A DNA stretch of 64,000 bases from Flagellimonas hymeniacidonis (GTDB taxonomy: Bacteria > Bacteroidota > Bacteroidia > Flavobacteriales > Flavobacteriaceae), in the NCBI RefSeq assembly GCF_008040165.1, contig NZ_VRUR01000001.1, positions 566,458 through 630,457 on the forward strand, in the 5' to 3' direction. The notes beneath the pieces were generated by a model. It made no database searches. It was not told the DNA's origin and saw only the letters and a list, made by a program, of their open reading frames with translations. A program made the translations under genes and the position numbers. Below are positions 36,477 to 44,653 of the stretch, piece by piece (position 1 is the stretch's first letter; every line of letters begins with the position of its first letter).

Positions 36477-38707
36477 TATGCAACGGAATCTTTGGTGAAA
36501 AATTTAAACTGTACTATTTTTTTAATCCAAGTTCGGATTAAGGATCTTTTCTTAGGAAGGTCGCCAACTACAGTTTCCATTTCCAGAATTTTTACGCCAT
36601 TTAAAATAATACTAGGCTCTGGTCCTGTAGTAGCTTCATTAAAAAGTTCCAAAGCATTTTTATCGGCTTCACCCCATGCCCTATTTGCCCTCGTAACCAA
36701 GAAGGTATAGTCCATCGTTGAAGCTAATTTTACTGGAAATGGGTTTTTAATAATGCTCGGGATTTCAAGAATCACAAAGTCAAATCGGTTGAAATCTGTA
36801 ATAGTATTTTCCTCATCAAACTCTTGAACAGTTGAAATGGTATAGAGCTTATCGCTCACCTTGTAGATTATTTTATGGTAACAATCCCCTTTCAATCCTA
36901 AATCTTCTTCATCATAAGTAACGTGCAGAATATTGTAGTCCAGCTCGCATAATTTGGCGATCAAATGTTTGCAGATAAAAGTTTTCCCTTCATTTTCCTG
37001 GGTAGAAAAAAGCATGTTCACTACGGGTACGTTTTCTTTCGCCTTCTTATACTGATTGAGAATCACATTTCTAGAAATGGCATTTGCAGCTTTGTTTTTG
37101 AGGTAGCAGTAATCAATTTTTTTGTTCTTTTCGTTAATTATAGGGAAAATTGAAGACACTTTCATCTCAATTTTATCTTCCGCCCTTTTTGCAGTATTTA
37201 TATTTCCGTCTAGCAATTCCAGAAGTAAAATGGTAGCAGCCACTAAAACAAAGCCAACCATTCCTGCTACAATGACCAAAAGCATACGTTTACTCGGCTT
37301 TGGGCTAATGGGATAAAATGGAACCTCGGTCAATTTAATGTTAGATTTTAACTCCACATTCTGCTGCCTTAATTTGGCCAATCCAAGACTATGCAGTAAG
37401 CTCAGATACTCTCGTTCAGCGATGTCTATTTTTCTTTCCAATCGTTTCATGGTAGCTCCCAGAGGTGAAAATTCTTGATACAAATCTTCAAACTCTAAAC
37501 GTTTTTGCTCCATTACTTTCAATTGTGCATTGTATCCTTCATATTCAATGGTGTTCTGCAACCAATCTGTTAATACACTTGTAGATGCAATGCTCTTGGT
37601 ATCAAAATCCGTAGTATACAGCGTATCAATATGGGATGCCAGCCTATTCTCTAGTGTCGCTATCCTTTGCATTTTCTTAGAGACTTCTTTTGCGTCTTTT
37701 TCATGCTTGGCGGAATCTTTTTCCATCCCCAACGTCTTCATTGAAACTTCAAAATTCAATGTTGAAAGTTCCTTTCTAAGCTCCATGATGCTTTGACTGG
37801 AAATCCGCTTTCTTTCATGGGTTTTCAACTTGGATTCTAAAACGGTAAGTACCGCTTTTGCTGCATGATACTTTCTTTGTACTTCAAAATATTTAATTTC
37901 AAACTCCTCTTTTTCTGCAGCTATATGTTTGGTCTGTTCATAGTAATTGATAATGTTATTGGCCCTGTTGAAGTCTAAAAGTTCATCTTCCGCCCCTCTT
38001 AAATCTTTGGTTGATTTTCCCAACTGTCCTTCAAAATATTTTACTACTGCATCTGATTGGTTTACTTTGATGTCTGCATTCAACTGAACAAAAACCTCGC
38101 ATAAAATCAGTAAGGTGTTCTGACAAATTGCGGCATCTTCAGACTCAAAATCAATATCTACAAAATCACTATTGGAAATTCTTCTTATCCCTACTTTGCC
38201 GGAAATCTTTTCAATACTATAATCTGGGTGGTCTAAATTGATCAGCTGGTAGATATAGTTTGTATGGTTGGATTCTTTTAATGCTATAAAATTCTCATAG
38301 GTTTTTTCTAGATCTCCTTTTACCACTAATTTTTTTACCTCATCTGGAACATCTTCCATCAAGTTTTGATATTTTTTTGATGAAATCACCTTAATGTCGG
38401 CACTGTCCAAAACCATATGTTGGGTAAACAATTTTAACCCTACAATTTCCATAGTTGTTCTGGCCTTAATGAGATTTAAGAGGTTGTCATAAGCCGTATT
38501 GGTTGCCCTAAAATCAATTTTGGTATTTTCCAATTCTATATTAGAGCCTGTAGCGATACCTGTATAGATTCGAGCCTTGGAATTGTACACTTTTGGTTCT
38601 CCTATGGTCATAAAAAATACCAGCGACGCCAAGATTATTGGCATTGCTATTAGCAAACCAATATGCCTTAGTAAAAGACGAACAAAAAATAACAGATTAA
38701 ACTTCAT
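36476..38707 (-). CDS. Wzz-like polysaccharide co-polymerase with degenerate BY-kinase domain
   Basis: The protein has 743 residues: a first membrane helix (HIGLLIAMPIILASLVFFM), a long periplasmic region rich in coiled coil, and a second helix (LLVIVAGMVGFVLVAATILLLELL). A cytoplasmic P-loop-like domain follows. In that domain the Walker A region reads STQENEGKTFICKHL and keeps GKT. The Walker B-like stretch FDFVILEIPS has Glu where BY-kinases have Asp, the A' motif is weak, and there is no C-terminal tyrosine cluster. It should regulate chain length and export, but kinase activity is doubtful. It overlaps the flippase start by one base. Confidence 0.85.
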   Translation of the reverse strand: MKFNLLFFVRLLLRHIGLLIAMPIILASLVFFMTIGEPKVYNSKARIYTGIATGSNIELENTKIDFRATNTAYDNLLNLIKARTTMEIVGLKLFTQHMVLDSADIKVISSKKYQNLMEDVPDEVKKLVVKGDLEKTYENFIALKESNHTNYIYQLINLDHPDYSIEKISGKVGIRRISNSDFVDIDFESEDAAICQNTLLILCEVFVQLNADIKVNQSDAVVKYFEGQLGKSTKDLRGAEDELLDFNRANNIINYYEQTKHIAAEKEEFEIKYFEVQRKYHAAKAVLTVLESKLKTHERKRISSQSIMELRKELSTLNFEVSMKTLGMEKDSAKHEKDAKEVSKKMQRIATLENRLASHIDTLYTTDFDTKSIASTSVLTDWLQNTIEYEGYNAQLKVMEQKRLEFEDLYQEFSPLGATMKRLERKIDIAEREYLSLLHSLGLAKLRQQNVELKSNIKLTEVPFYPISPKPSKRMLLVIVAGMVGFVLVAATILLLELLDGNINTAKRAEDKIEMKVSSIFPIINEKNKKIDYCYLKNKAANAISRNVILNQYKKAKENVPVVNMLFSTQENEGKTFICKHLIAKLCELDYNILHVTYDEEDLGLKGDCYHKIIYKVSDKLYTISTVQEFDEENTITDFNRFDFVILEIPSIIKNPFPVKLASTMDYTFLVTRANRAWGEADKNALELFNEATTGPEPSIILNGVKILEMETVVGDLPKKRSLIRTWIKKIVQFKFFTKDSVA

Positions 38708-38709
38708 TC

Positions 38710-39447
38710 TTAAATATTCAAATCAGCTCCAATAATGCTTTCTAAAGCCATTACGGAAGAAATAAATTCTGAGCGTTGTAACTCAAAATTCATGGTTGCT
38801 TGGTTCATCATTTGTTGCAAACGGGTATACTCAGTCACATTGATTACGCCGTTGGCGAAATCTTTTTCTGCCCGTATGGACTGCACTCTAAAATTGTCCA
38901 CAATGGAACCTGATATAAAAAATAGTCGATGGGTCTTGAGCAAATCGTTGTACAGTTCAACAACTTTTTGCTCTAGTTCAACTTCAGCTACTTGAGTTTC
39001 GAAACGCGCTTTTTCTGCTTCACCTTTTGCGCTTTTTATTTTTGCTCTACGGTTAATAATGGCAGATAGTGGCAATCGTAGTGAAACACCAACATTGTAT
39101 CTGCTTTGCTCTGTAGAAAAGAGGGTCTGACTTCCTGGATCACCTGCAATTTGGGCGTTGCTCAGATTATCGAAAATGCCATAATTATAGCCTGCTTCTA
39201 AATTTATATATTCTAACCAGGCCCGTTGTTCATCAGAAACAACACCATCTCTATATTGCTGTTCGGAAATGGTCACTTTTATAAATGGCGAATATTCTTT
39301 GGCCATATAAATAAGTGTATCAATGGGTGGTAATTTTTTGCTGATATCATTTTCCTTCAGTCCTTTTTCAATAAAATCATTGATAGACTGACCGGCAGCA
39401 GTTTGTAGTACTAAAAAAATCAATAAAATGCCCCAATTTTTTCTCAT
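38710..39447 (-). CDS. Half-length TolC-family outer-membrane protein
   Basis: This 245-residue protein has a signal peptide (ILLIFLVLQTAAGQ). The rest resembles one repeat of the TolC/outer-membrane efflux family: IYMAKEYSPFIKVTISEQQY, long helical EKARFETQVAEVELEQKVVELYNDLLKT, and FANGVINVTEYTRLQQMMNQA. Full TolC proteins have two such repeats and are nearly twice as long. It lies between the initiating transferase and the co-polymerase, where an outer-membrane export protein would be expected. No SLBB/Wza-type exporter is present in the window. Export or scaffold function is inferred. Confidence 0.78.
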   Translation of the reverse strand: MRKNWGILLIFLVLQTAAGQSINDFIEKGLKENDISKKLPPIDTLIYMAKEYSPFIKVTISEQQYRDGVVSDEQRAWLEYINLEAGYNYGIFDNLSNAQIAGDPGSQTLFSTEQSRYNVGVSLRLPLSAIINRRAKIKSAKGEAEKARFETQVAEVELEQKVVELYNDLLKTHRLFFISGSIVDNFRVQSIRAEKDFANGVINVTEYTRLQQMMNQATMNFELQRSEFISSVMALESIIGADLNI

Positions 39448-40643
39448 TATACATTCTCTTTTTGAAAAACTGCTTTGAATGTTCTAAGTACAATCCACAT
39501 ATCAATCAAAAAAGCATATTTACTATTAGCATATTCTACATATTTAATGTCCAGTATTTTTCTTTCTTCGGGAGACATTTTTGAGCTTCTACCTCTCGCC
39601 TCTACTTGCCATAAACCTGTAATCCCTGCCGGTCCATTAAATCTATCTGTCCATTCATCTGTGGTTAACACTTCCGCTTCATATAGCGGCAATGGCCTAT
39701 TCCCTACAATGGACATATCTCCTTTGAGTACATTAATTAATTGTGGGAGTTCATCAATGCTCAACTTTCTAATGATCTTGCCAACTTTAGTAATTCTAGG
39801 GTCGTTATCGAACTTCACAAAAGCGCTCTTTGCACTTTCTTTTCGTATGTTGTTGTGAAGGTTTTCATCTACCTCCGTATCATCTCCAAAGAGAACTGTT
39901 CCTTGAGGTTTACTAGCTGTTGATTCGGTGTTTTCGGTGTTAGAATCATCTATATCCTCATGAGCATATTGATTCAAATGCTGAAATTCTTTTAAGCGCT
40001 TATCCGCATCGGGATACATAGAACGTAGCTTGTAGAAGTCAAAAATTTTGTATCCTGTTCCTACCCTTTTGGAAATGTAGTAGACTTTTCCTTTTGATTC
40101 TAGCCGGATAGCGATGATAAATAACAATAAAAATGGAGCTGCACAAAGTAAAGCTAAACCCGCTACTGCAAGGTCAAAGCTTCGTTTCCAAAACCCTATT
40201 TTATATTCTTTGATTGCTCCTTGAGGGGGTACAATTTTTTCCTTTTTCAGATTCGCTTTAAGCTCTTTTAAAAAATGAACTCTATCTAAAATATTTGCTG
40301 TGGATAGCGGTTGAACATAAAAGTCATCTATACCATTTTTCACCGCTTCAGATAGGTCGTTTTTATTCCGATCTTTAGCCACCAAAATGAATGGAATTGT
40401 ATTCTTATTTGCAAATCGCTCCTGTACAATTTTATGGAATTCAATACCTGTTTGGCCTGGAATCTGTTTTTCACATAAAATGGCATCCACATGCTGATTC
40501 TCATTCAGCCATTTAATGGCCAATAAGGCATTCTTTGCTACTTGGAAATCGACCTTTTCCGAGCAGCTGAGAAACTGACCCACTACTTTTTGGTCTGTTC
40601 CCACGTAAAGAAGACACAGCTTTTTGTCTGATATAACTTCCAT
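39447..40643 (-). CDS. Initiating sugar phosphotransferase fused to a pseudo-receiver domain
   Basis: A 398-residue fusion. Residues 1-125 have a receiver-domain pattern, but the phosphoacceptor is Glu58 (AILCEKQIPG). The switch Ser/Thr is Ala89 and the conserved Lys is Gln111 (DDFYVQPL), so it should not be phosphorylated. A membrane helix (LAVAGLALLCAAPFLLLFIIAI) leads into a bacterial sugar transferase domain (GKVYYISKRVG, FYKLRSM, DPRITKVGKIIRKLSIDELPQL, GDMSIVGNRPLP, PAGITGLWQVEARG). A polar, acidic insert lies at about residues 221-275. The enzyme starts repeat-unit synthesis by loading a sugar phosphate on the lipid carrier. Confidence 0.92.
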   Translation of the reverse strand: MEVISDKKLCLLYVGTDQKVVGQFLSCSEKVDFQVAKNALLAIKWLNENQHVDAILCEKQIPGQTGIEFHKIVQERFANKNTIPFILVAKDRNKNDLSEAVKNGIDDFYVQPLSTANILDRVHFLKELKANLKKEKIVPPQGAIKEYKIGFWKRSFDLAVAGLALLCAAPFLLLFIIAIRLESKGKVYYISKRVGTGYKIFDFYKLRSMYPDADKRLKEFQHLNQYAHEDIDDSNTENTESTASKPQGTVLFGDDTEVDENLHNNIRKESAKSAFVKFDNDPRITKVGKIIRKLSIDELPQLINVLKGDMSIVGNRPLPLYEAEVLTTDEWTDRFNGPAGITGLWQVEARGRSSKMSPEERKILDIKYVEYANSKYAFLIDMWIVLRTFKAVFQKENV

Positions 40644-40648
40644 GTTTG

Positions 40649-41014
40649 TTATGCTCGTATGAGTAATTTTTCTACACGGATTAAAAGTTCTTCTGGATTA
40701 AAAGGCTTTACCAAGTAGTCATCCGCTCCCAATTTCAAGCACTGAATTCGGTCAGAACTACTATCTCTACAGCTTAAGACTATAATAGGAATGTTTGAAA
40801 AATAACCGCTTTCCTTCACTTTTTGGATTAATTCAAATCCATCCATATTTGGCATTTCCAAATCCGTAATGATTAAATCGGGAATATTTCCTTCTTGCAT
40901 CCAACTTAACGCTGCCAAACCATCTTCCATGGTGGTTACATTATAAGATTGGCCTAAAAACTGAGATACCAGTTCACTTAAGGATTGTTTGTCATCAACA
41001 ACTAAAATTTTCAT
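40649..41014 (-). CDS. CheY-like single-domain response regulator
   Basis: This 121-residue receiver has the acidic pair in ILVVDDKQ, phosphoacceptor Asp51 (LIITDLEMPNMDG), a switch Ser in IIVLSCRDS, and Lys in YLVKPFN. It has no output domain. As the first gene of the EPS assembly operon, five bases before the pseudo-receiver transferase, it may dock on or regulate that enzyme, or act as a phosphate carrier from the nearby kinases. This coupling is inferred from gene order only. Confidence 0.93.
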   Translation of the reverse strand: MKILVVDDKQSLSELVSQFLGQSYNVTTMEDGLAALSWMQEGNIPDLIITDLEMPNMDGFELIQKVKESGYFSNIPIIVLSCRDSSSDRIQCLKLGADDYLVKPFNPEELLIRVEKLLIRA

Positions 41015-41285
41015 AATATCTAGTTTAATTAATTGTAATACTTAACTTCATGGAAAAGTAGGATAAATATTACTTAAGAATAATTCTATGTTGTAAAACC
41101 AAGGCAGTATGTTGTAAGCTGTGTTATATTGGAGGTTACACTCTCCACCTTCCAATCAGTGGGGACTAGAGACATATTTGGAGTGGATTAGCACCATGGG
41201 TTACGGCTTCTGATCTATTTTTATAAAACTGTAGAAAATTTTGGCTTTTTTAGAAAAAAGAATAAGAAAAATTAGTCCGATAAAT
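41015..41285. other. Intergenic region at the head of the EPS assembly operon
   Basis: This 271-bp gap holds the GTAGGAT element at 41058-41089 and no visible gene or strong terminator. A run of mixed sequence around 41120-41210 has no recognisable structure to my eye. Confidence 0.5.
41058..41089. promoter_or_regulatory. GTAGGAT-like dyad upstream of the EPS operon (site C)
   Basis: GTAGGATAAATATT, spacer ACTT, then AAGAATAATTCTAT forms a degenerate inverted repeat with the same GTAGGAT(A/T) start as sites A and B. It lies about 43 bp before the response-regulator ATG at 41014. The match is weaker than between A and B, so membership is probable rather than certain. Confidence 0.5.
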
Positions 41286-42131
41286 CTATCTCAATGGTTT
41301 GACCAATTCCAATTTTCTGTATGTTTCCTCCAAGGTCTTTTGAGCTGGTAAAAATCTTTCGTTGCAGAAGGGAAAGGGCTTTCCGGGTTCTCTTTTTGGT
41401 GGTAAGGCCGTATACACATCAACTGGAATGTATTTAAATTTCCCAAGGTTATACAAATGTATGGCCAACATTCCATCATCACATCCTGAAACCGCCCTTA
41501 GGTCAACATCATACCCAATTGGGAGAAGAGTTTCTCTGCGAATTGCCATGCAAACTGCTCTAATGTGTTTGATTTTTGTGGTGAAATTTTGTGATAGCTT
41601 CCATCTAAAATAAACAGTCTTCAGTGTATTCCTGAACCTCATTTTTGAGGAAAGACGGAAATCTTCTTCATAACTTTTTGACACGGAATAGCAAAGCACC
41701 AATTCCTTGTCAACAAAAAATGGAAGAGCCATTTTATCTATGTAGTATGGATCATAAATAGAATCTGGATCCATGGTACATACAATTTGCCCCTTGGCTT
41801 CTTCCAATCCTTTCTGTCTTGCGTATGTTATTCCCTGTAAGGGTTGGCTTGTTACTCTTGCACCCAATTCATTCAATATGGATAGGCTCTCATCGTCCGC
41901 ATTATTCTCCACAAAAATGACTTCATAAGGAATAATGGTCTTAAGGTTAGCTAATGACATCATATGTGCCACCAAAGTTTCCTTAGCTCTATATATAGGT
42001 ATTACAAGGCTAACAACCGGTTTTTGTACTGCATCCAACAACTCAAAATATGTGGTCAACCTATTAAAGTCAGAATCATTTAGGTTCTTCGGAGTCACCC
42101 CAAAATAGGGTTGATAGGCAGTAACATTCAT
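41286..42131 (-). CDS. Family 2 glycosyltransferase
   Basis: This 281-residue soluble enzyme has the GT-A start VVSLVIPIYRAKETLVAHMMSL, then VIFVENNADDESLSIL, a TYARQKGLEEAKGQIVCTMDPDSIYDP region with the metal-binding Asp-x-Asp, and late GCDDGMLAIHL. It follows the STAS gene and is separated from the EPS operon by 271 bp. It is probably transcribed with the signalling genes upstream, which would place a sugar transferase under their direct control. The sugar is unknown. Confidence 0.88.
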   Translation of the reverse strand: MNVTAYQPYFGVTPKNLNDSDFNRLTTYFELLDAVQKPVVSLVIPIYRAKETLVAHMMSLANLKTIIPYEVIFVENNADDESLSILNELGARVTSQPLQGITYARQKGLEEAKGQIVCTMDPDSIYDPYYIDKMALPFFVDKELVLCYSVSKSYEEDFRLSSKMRFRNTLKTVYFRWKLSQNFTTKIKHIRAVCMAIRRETLLPIGYDVDLRAVSGCDDGMLAIHLYNLGKFKYIPVDVYTALPPKREPGKPFPFCNERFLPAQKTLEETYRKLELVKPLR

Positions 42132-42158
42132 TTTATATGATTTTGGAAATCTTGTTTA

Positions 42159-42461
42159 TCAAATGCAATCTGGACTAAGGATATAGTTTGTTTTGGTGGT
42201 ATTCATAATTTCTGTAATGCACTCATTTTGTCTTCCAATTAATGAAATGACCTTGTTTTGTTTTACAGATTTTTGATACAATTTTTCGAAGAAATGTGCT
42301 GCTGCAGAATCCAACATGGTAACCTTTTCCAAGCTCACCACAAAATTTTCATTTTTCTCCAGTATGGAATCAAAGTAGGAATTCAATGCACTAATATGCT
42401 GGGTAGATACTTTTCCTAAAATTTCAAAAATTCCATGGTTCTCCCTTATTTCCAATGACAT
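42159..42461 (-). CDS. STAS-domain protein (anti-sigma antagonist-like)
   Basis: The 100-residue protein consists of a single STAS domain. It has FEILGKVSTQHISALNSYFDSIL and the phosphorylation-loop motif VTMLDSAAAHFFEKL with Ser52 in the position normally phosphorylated by an anti-sigma kinase. No HATPase anti-sigma factor or PP2C phosphatase of the usual partner-switch is visible nearby, so its partner may be elsewhere. It lies at the junction between the phosphorelay genes and the glycosyltransferase gene. Confidence 0.85.
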   Translation of the reverse strand: MSLEIRENHGIFEILGKVSTQHISALNSYFDSILEKNENFVVSLEKVTMLDSAAAHFFEKLYQKSVKQNKVISLIGRQNECITEIMNTTKTNYILSPDCI

Positions 42462-42540
42462 ATGCTAAAAAGATTTAATTACTGAGTTCTCAATCCATCT
42501 AACATTTTCAAAAAGTGTCTATCTAATTAACGTGAAAGAT

Positions 42541-42565
42541 GATAAATATTGTAATATTTTTCTTT
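42541..42565. promoter_or_regulatory. AT-rich dyad upstream of the STAS gene
   Basis: GATAAATATT-GT-AATATTTTTC contains the perfect inverted repeat AAATATT-GT-AATATTT. The GATAAATATT half is identical to the first half of site C (41061-41071). It lies in the 108-bp gap between the LytTR gene and the STAS gene. A low-complexity AT palindrome could arise by chance. Confidence 0.35.
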
Positions 42566-42569
42566 CTTT

Positions 42570-43280
42570 TTATAAAAGGTTCAATCGTTGCATTAACTCA
42601 GGTCGATTTGATCTGCTTATTGGAATTACATTGCGCTCTATTAAAACGCTATTGTCCTGTATATCTATAATTTGTGTAAAATTGATGATGAATGAGCGGT
42701 GAATTTGAAGGAATCTTGATTCTGGCAATTTCTCCTTTATTTTCTTCAATGTTGAGTGCACACGATATCGCTTTTGCTGTGTTTGGATCTCTATATAATC
42801 TCCTTGAGCCTCTATTAATTGAATCTCCCCGAATTTAAGTTTTATCAACCGTCTATCAATATTGATGTATAGGTCTTCATCCTCCGTTTGAGCTATACTA
42901 TTTTCCACATGTTCAAGTTTGCTTGTTTGAAAAGCGCGCTCCAATCTTGCCTTGCATGTTTGAAAGCGTTCTGCCGTTATAGGTTTTACTAGATAGTCTA
43001 TAACAAAATCATATCCATAAGCTTCAATGGCAAAGTTCTTGTCTGAAGTGGTCAGAACAATTTTTGGGGGATCCTTGGCTGTCTCAATAAAATCTACACC
43101 TGTGAATTTGGGCATATGGATATCCAAGAAAATCAGATCAACCTGGGTGTGCTTTAAAAACTTAAGTGCCTCCAGTGCATTGGGAAATTCTGCCACCACC
43201 TCCAAATCTGGAATGGTTTTACATAGTTCTAGCACGATTGCTCGTGCGCTTACCTCATCATCTACAATAATACACCTCAT
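42570..43280 (-). CDS. LytTR-family response regulator
   Basis: This 236-residue regulator has a receiver domain with IIVDDEVSAR, phosphoacceptor Asp53 (LIFLDIHMP) and Lys in DYLVKPITAE. A LytTR DNA-binding domain follows (IQLIEAQGDYIEIQTQQKRYRVHSTLKKI, RFLQIHRSFIIN, ISRSNR). It would bind promoter direct repeats as a dimer once phosphorylated. One base separates it from the HPt gene, so it is the likely end point of the phosphorelay encoded upstream. Its target promoters are not visible by eye. Confidence 0.94.
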   Translation of the reverse strand: MRCIIVDDEVSARAIVLELCKTIPDLEVVAEFPNALEALKFLKHTQVDLIFLDIHMPKFTGVDFIETAKDPPKIVLTTSDKNFAIEAYGYDFVIDYLVKPITAERFQTCKARLERAFQTSKLEHVENSIAQTEDEDLYINIDRRLIKLKFGEIQLIEAQGDYIEIQTQQKRYRVHSTLKKIKEKLPESRFLQIHRSFIINFTQIIDIQDNSVLIERNVIPISRSNRPELMQRLNLL

Positions 43281-43281
43281 T

Positions 43282-43605
43282 TTAAGCTATTTTTAAAATA
43301 AATTCTTCAACAGATTGTAATATTTGGTAAAACTCCTCTTTGAGTTTAGTGTCTCCATGCTTAAGATCTTCTTCGTACTTAACAGCGAGTTTGTACCCAC
43401 CAGTAAGCCCCAGAATACCAAGTTTGTGTTTTATCTTGTGAACAATCTTTGCCGATTCTTCTAAATCGGAACGCTCCAAATTTTCAATATAATCGCTCTT
43501 CTCTTTGGGAAATTCTGTTTGAATAATGGTCAAGAATTTCTTTTCAAAATCTTCATTGCCTCCAGAGATTTCCTTTATATAGTCTAGGTTTGGTTGCTCA
43601 GTCAT
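43282..43605 (-). CDS. Stand-alone HPt phosphotransfer protein
   Basis: The 107-residue helical protein has the histidine phosphotransfer motif IVHKIKHKLGILGL with phosphoacceptor His56. Hpt proteins move phosphate between receiver domains. It overlaps the upstream kinase stop by eight bases and abuts the LytTR gene. That fits a relay from a kinase and receiver to the LytTR regulator or to one of the CheY-like proteins nearby. Confidence 0.9.
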   Translation of the reverse strand: MTEQPNLDYIKEISGGNEDFEKKFLTIIQTEFPKEKSDYIENLERSDLEESAKIVHKIKHKLGILGLTGGYKLAVKYEEDLKHGDTKLKEEFYQILQSVEEFILKIA

Positions 43606-44653
43606 TTGGGTTATTTTTTATTGTAAAAAAGAAGGTGGTTCCCATGCCTTCCGAAGAAGAGAGCCAGATATCCCCTTTGTAATAATTCACTATTTTCTTT
43701 ACCAGTGCAAGACCTATTCCGGTGGCACTGGAGTTGTTCTCCAATTTTTTGAACATTCCAAAAATGCCGGTCTGCAAATGCTTGGGAATACCTTTTCCAT
43801 TATCCGTAATACTGAATAGCCATCCATCTTTTTCTTCTTTAACATCAATCATGATATGACCATCTTTTTTATCCTCTGTGGCGGTAATTGCATTGGTAAT
43901 CAAATTTTTGAATAATTGTTCTATTCGATATTTTCCGGTATATAATTTTGGTAGATTTTTACTCCTTTTTATGGTTATATTTTCGGGAATAAATACCGTA
44001 CGTTCTATTTCCTCAATCAATAGATTGACATCCACCATCACTGCATTTTCTTGTATGGAATCTATTGTTGAGTGCCTTAAAATCCCATCAATCAAACTGT
44101 CCATTTTAGAAAGGTTTTGAAAAATAAGCTGTACATTTTCCTTGCTTTGTTCTTTACATCCATCACGGCCATCTTCAAAAACCCAACTTACCAATGAGTG
44201 AACATTACGTATTGGGGATTTTAAATCGTGGGAAACCATATGGGCATAATTGTTCAAAGATTCATTCTGCTGTTCCAGATTTCTTAGCAGCATATCTTTT
44301 TCAGCTGTAATTTTTACCAGTTTATGGGCTTGCTTTTCGATATCCTGCACCAACTTCTGTGGATTGAAATCCTTGTTGTTGATGCGATCACTTGTTTTGT
44401 GCTGCATGGAAGCGACAGCTTTACTCAATGCTTCTAGCACTTTACGTTGGTTTTCGGCTTCCTTGTTTAAACGTTGATTGGCTAAATACAATTCTTCCGA
44501 ACTTAAAGACGTTGCCCTTTGTATCATTTTCAGTTTTCCATCAAAATCTGAATATGATTTACTAACGGATTCGAAGAACCTTTCCATTTCAGGATGTTCG
44601 GTCAATTCCTTGGGTAAAAATTTCTTTATTTGTCTTTTAAGCAGAGAGTGCAT
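43598..44653 (-). CDS. Cytoplasmic histidine kinase without a sensor domain
   Basis: At 351 residues, it has an N-terminal coiled-coil stretch, a HisKA domain (AHMVSHDLKSPIRN, His142) and an HATPase domain (LITNAITATEDKK, ITDNGKGIPKHLQ, ATGIGLALVKKIVNYYKG). No membrane segment, PAS or GAF is seen. It is encoded directly after the FIST-domain protein with no spacer, so the FIST protein may serve as its input. Its catalytic motifs look intact. Confidence 0.93.
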   Translation of the reverse strand: MHSLLKRQIKKFLPKELTEHPEMERFFESVSKSYSDFDGKLKMIQRATSLSSEELYLANQRLNKEAENQRKVLEALSKAVASMQHKTSDRINNKDFNPQKLVQDIEKQAHKLVKITAEKDMLLRNLEQQNESLNNYAHMVSHDLKSPIRNVHSLVSWVFEDGRDGCKEQSKENVQLIFQNLSKMDSLIDGILRHSTIDSIQENAVMVDVNLLIEEIERTVFIPENITIKRSKNLPKLYTGKYRIEQLFKNLITNAITATEDKKDGHIMIDVKEEKDGWLFSITDNGKGIPKHLQTGIFGMFKKLENNSSATGIGLALVKKIVNYYKGDIWLSSSEGMGTTFFFTIKNNPND

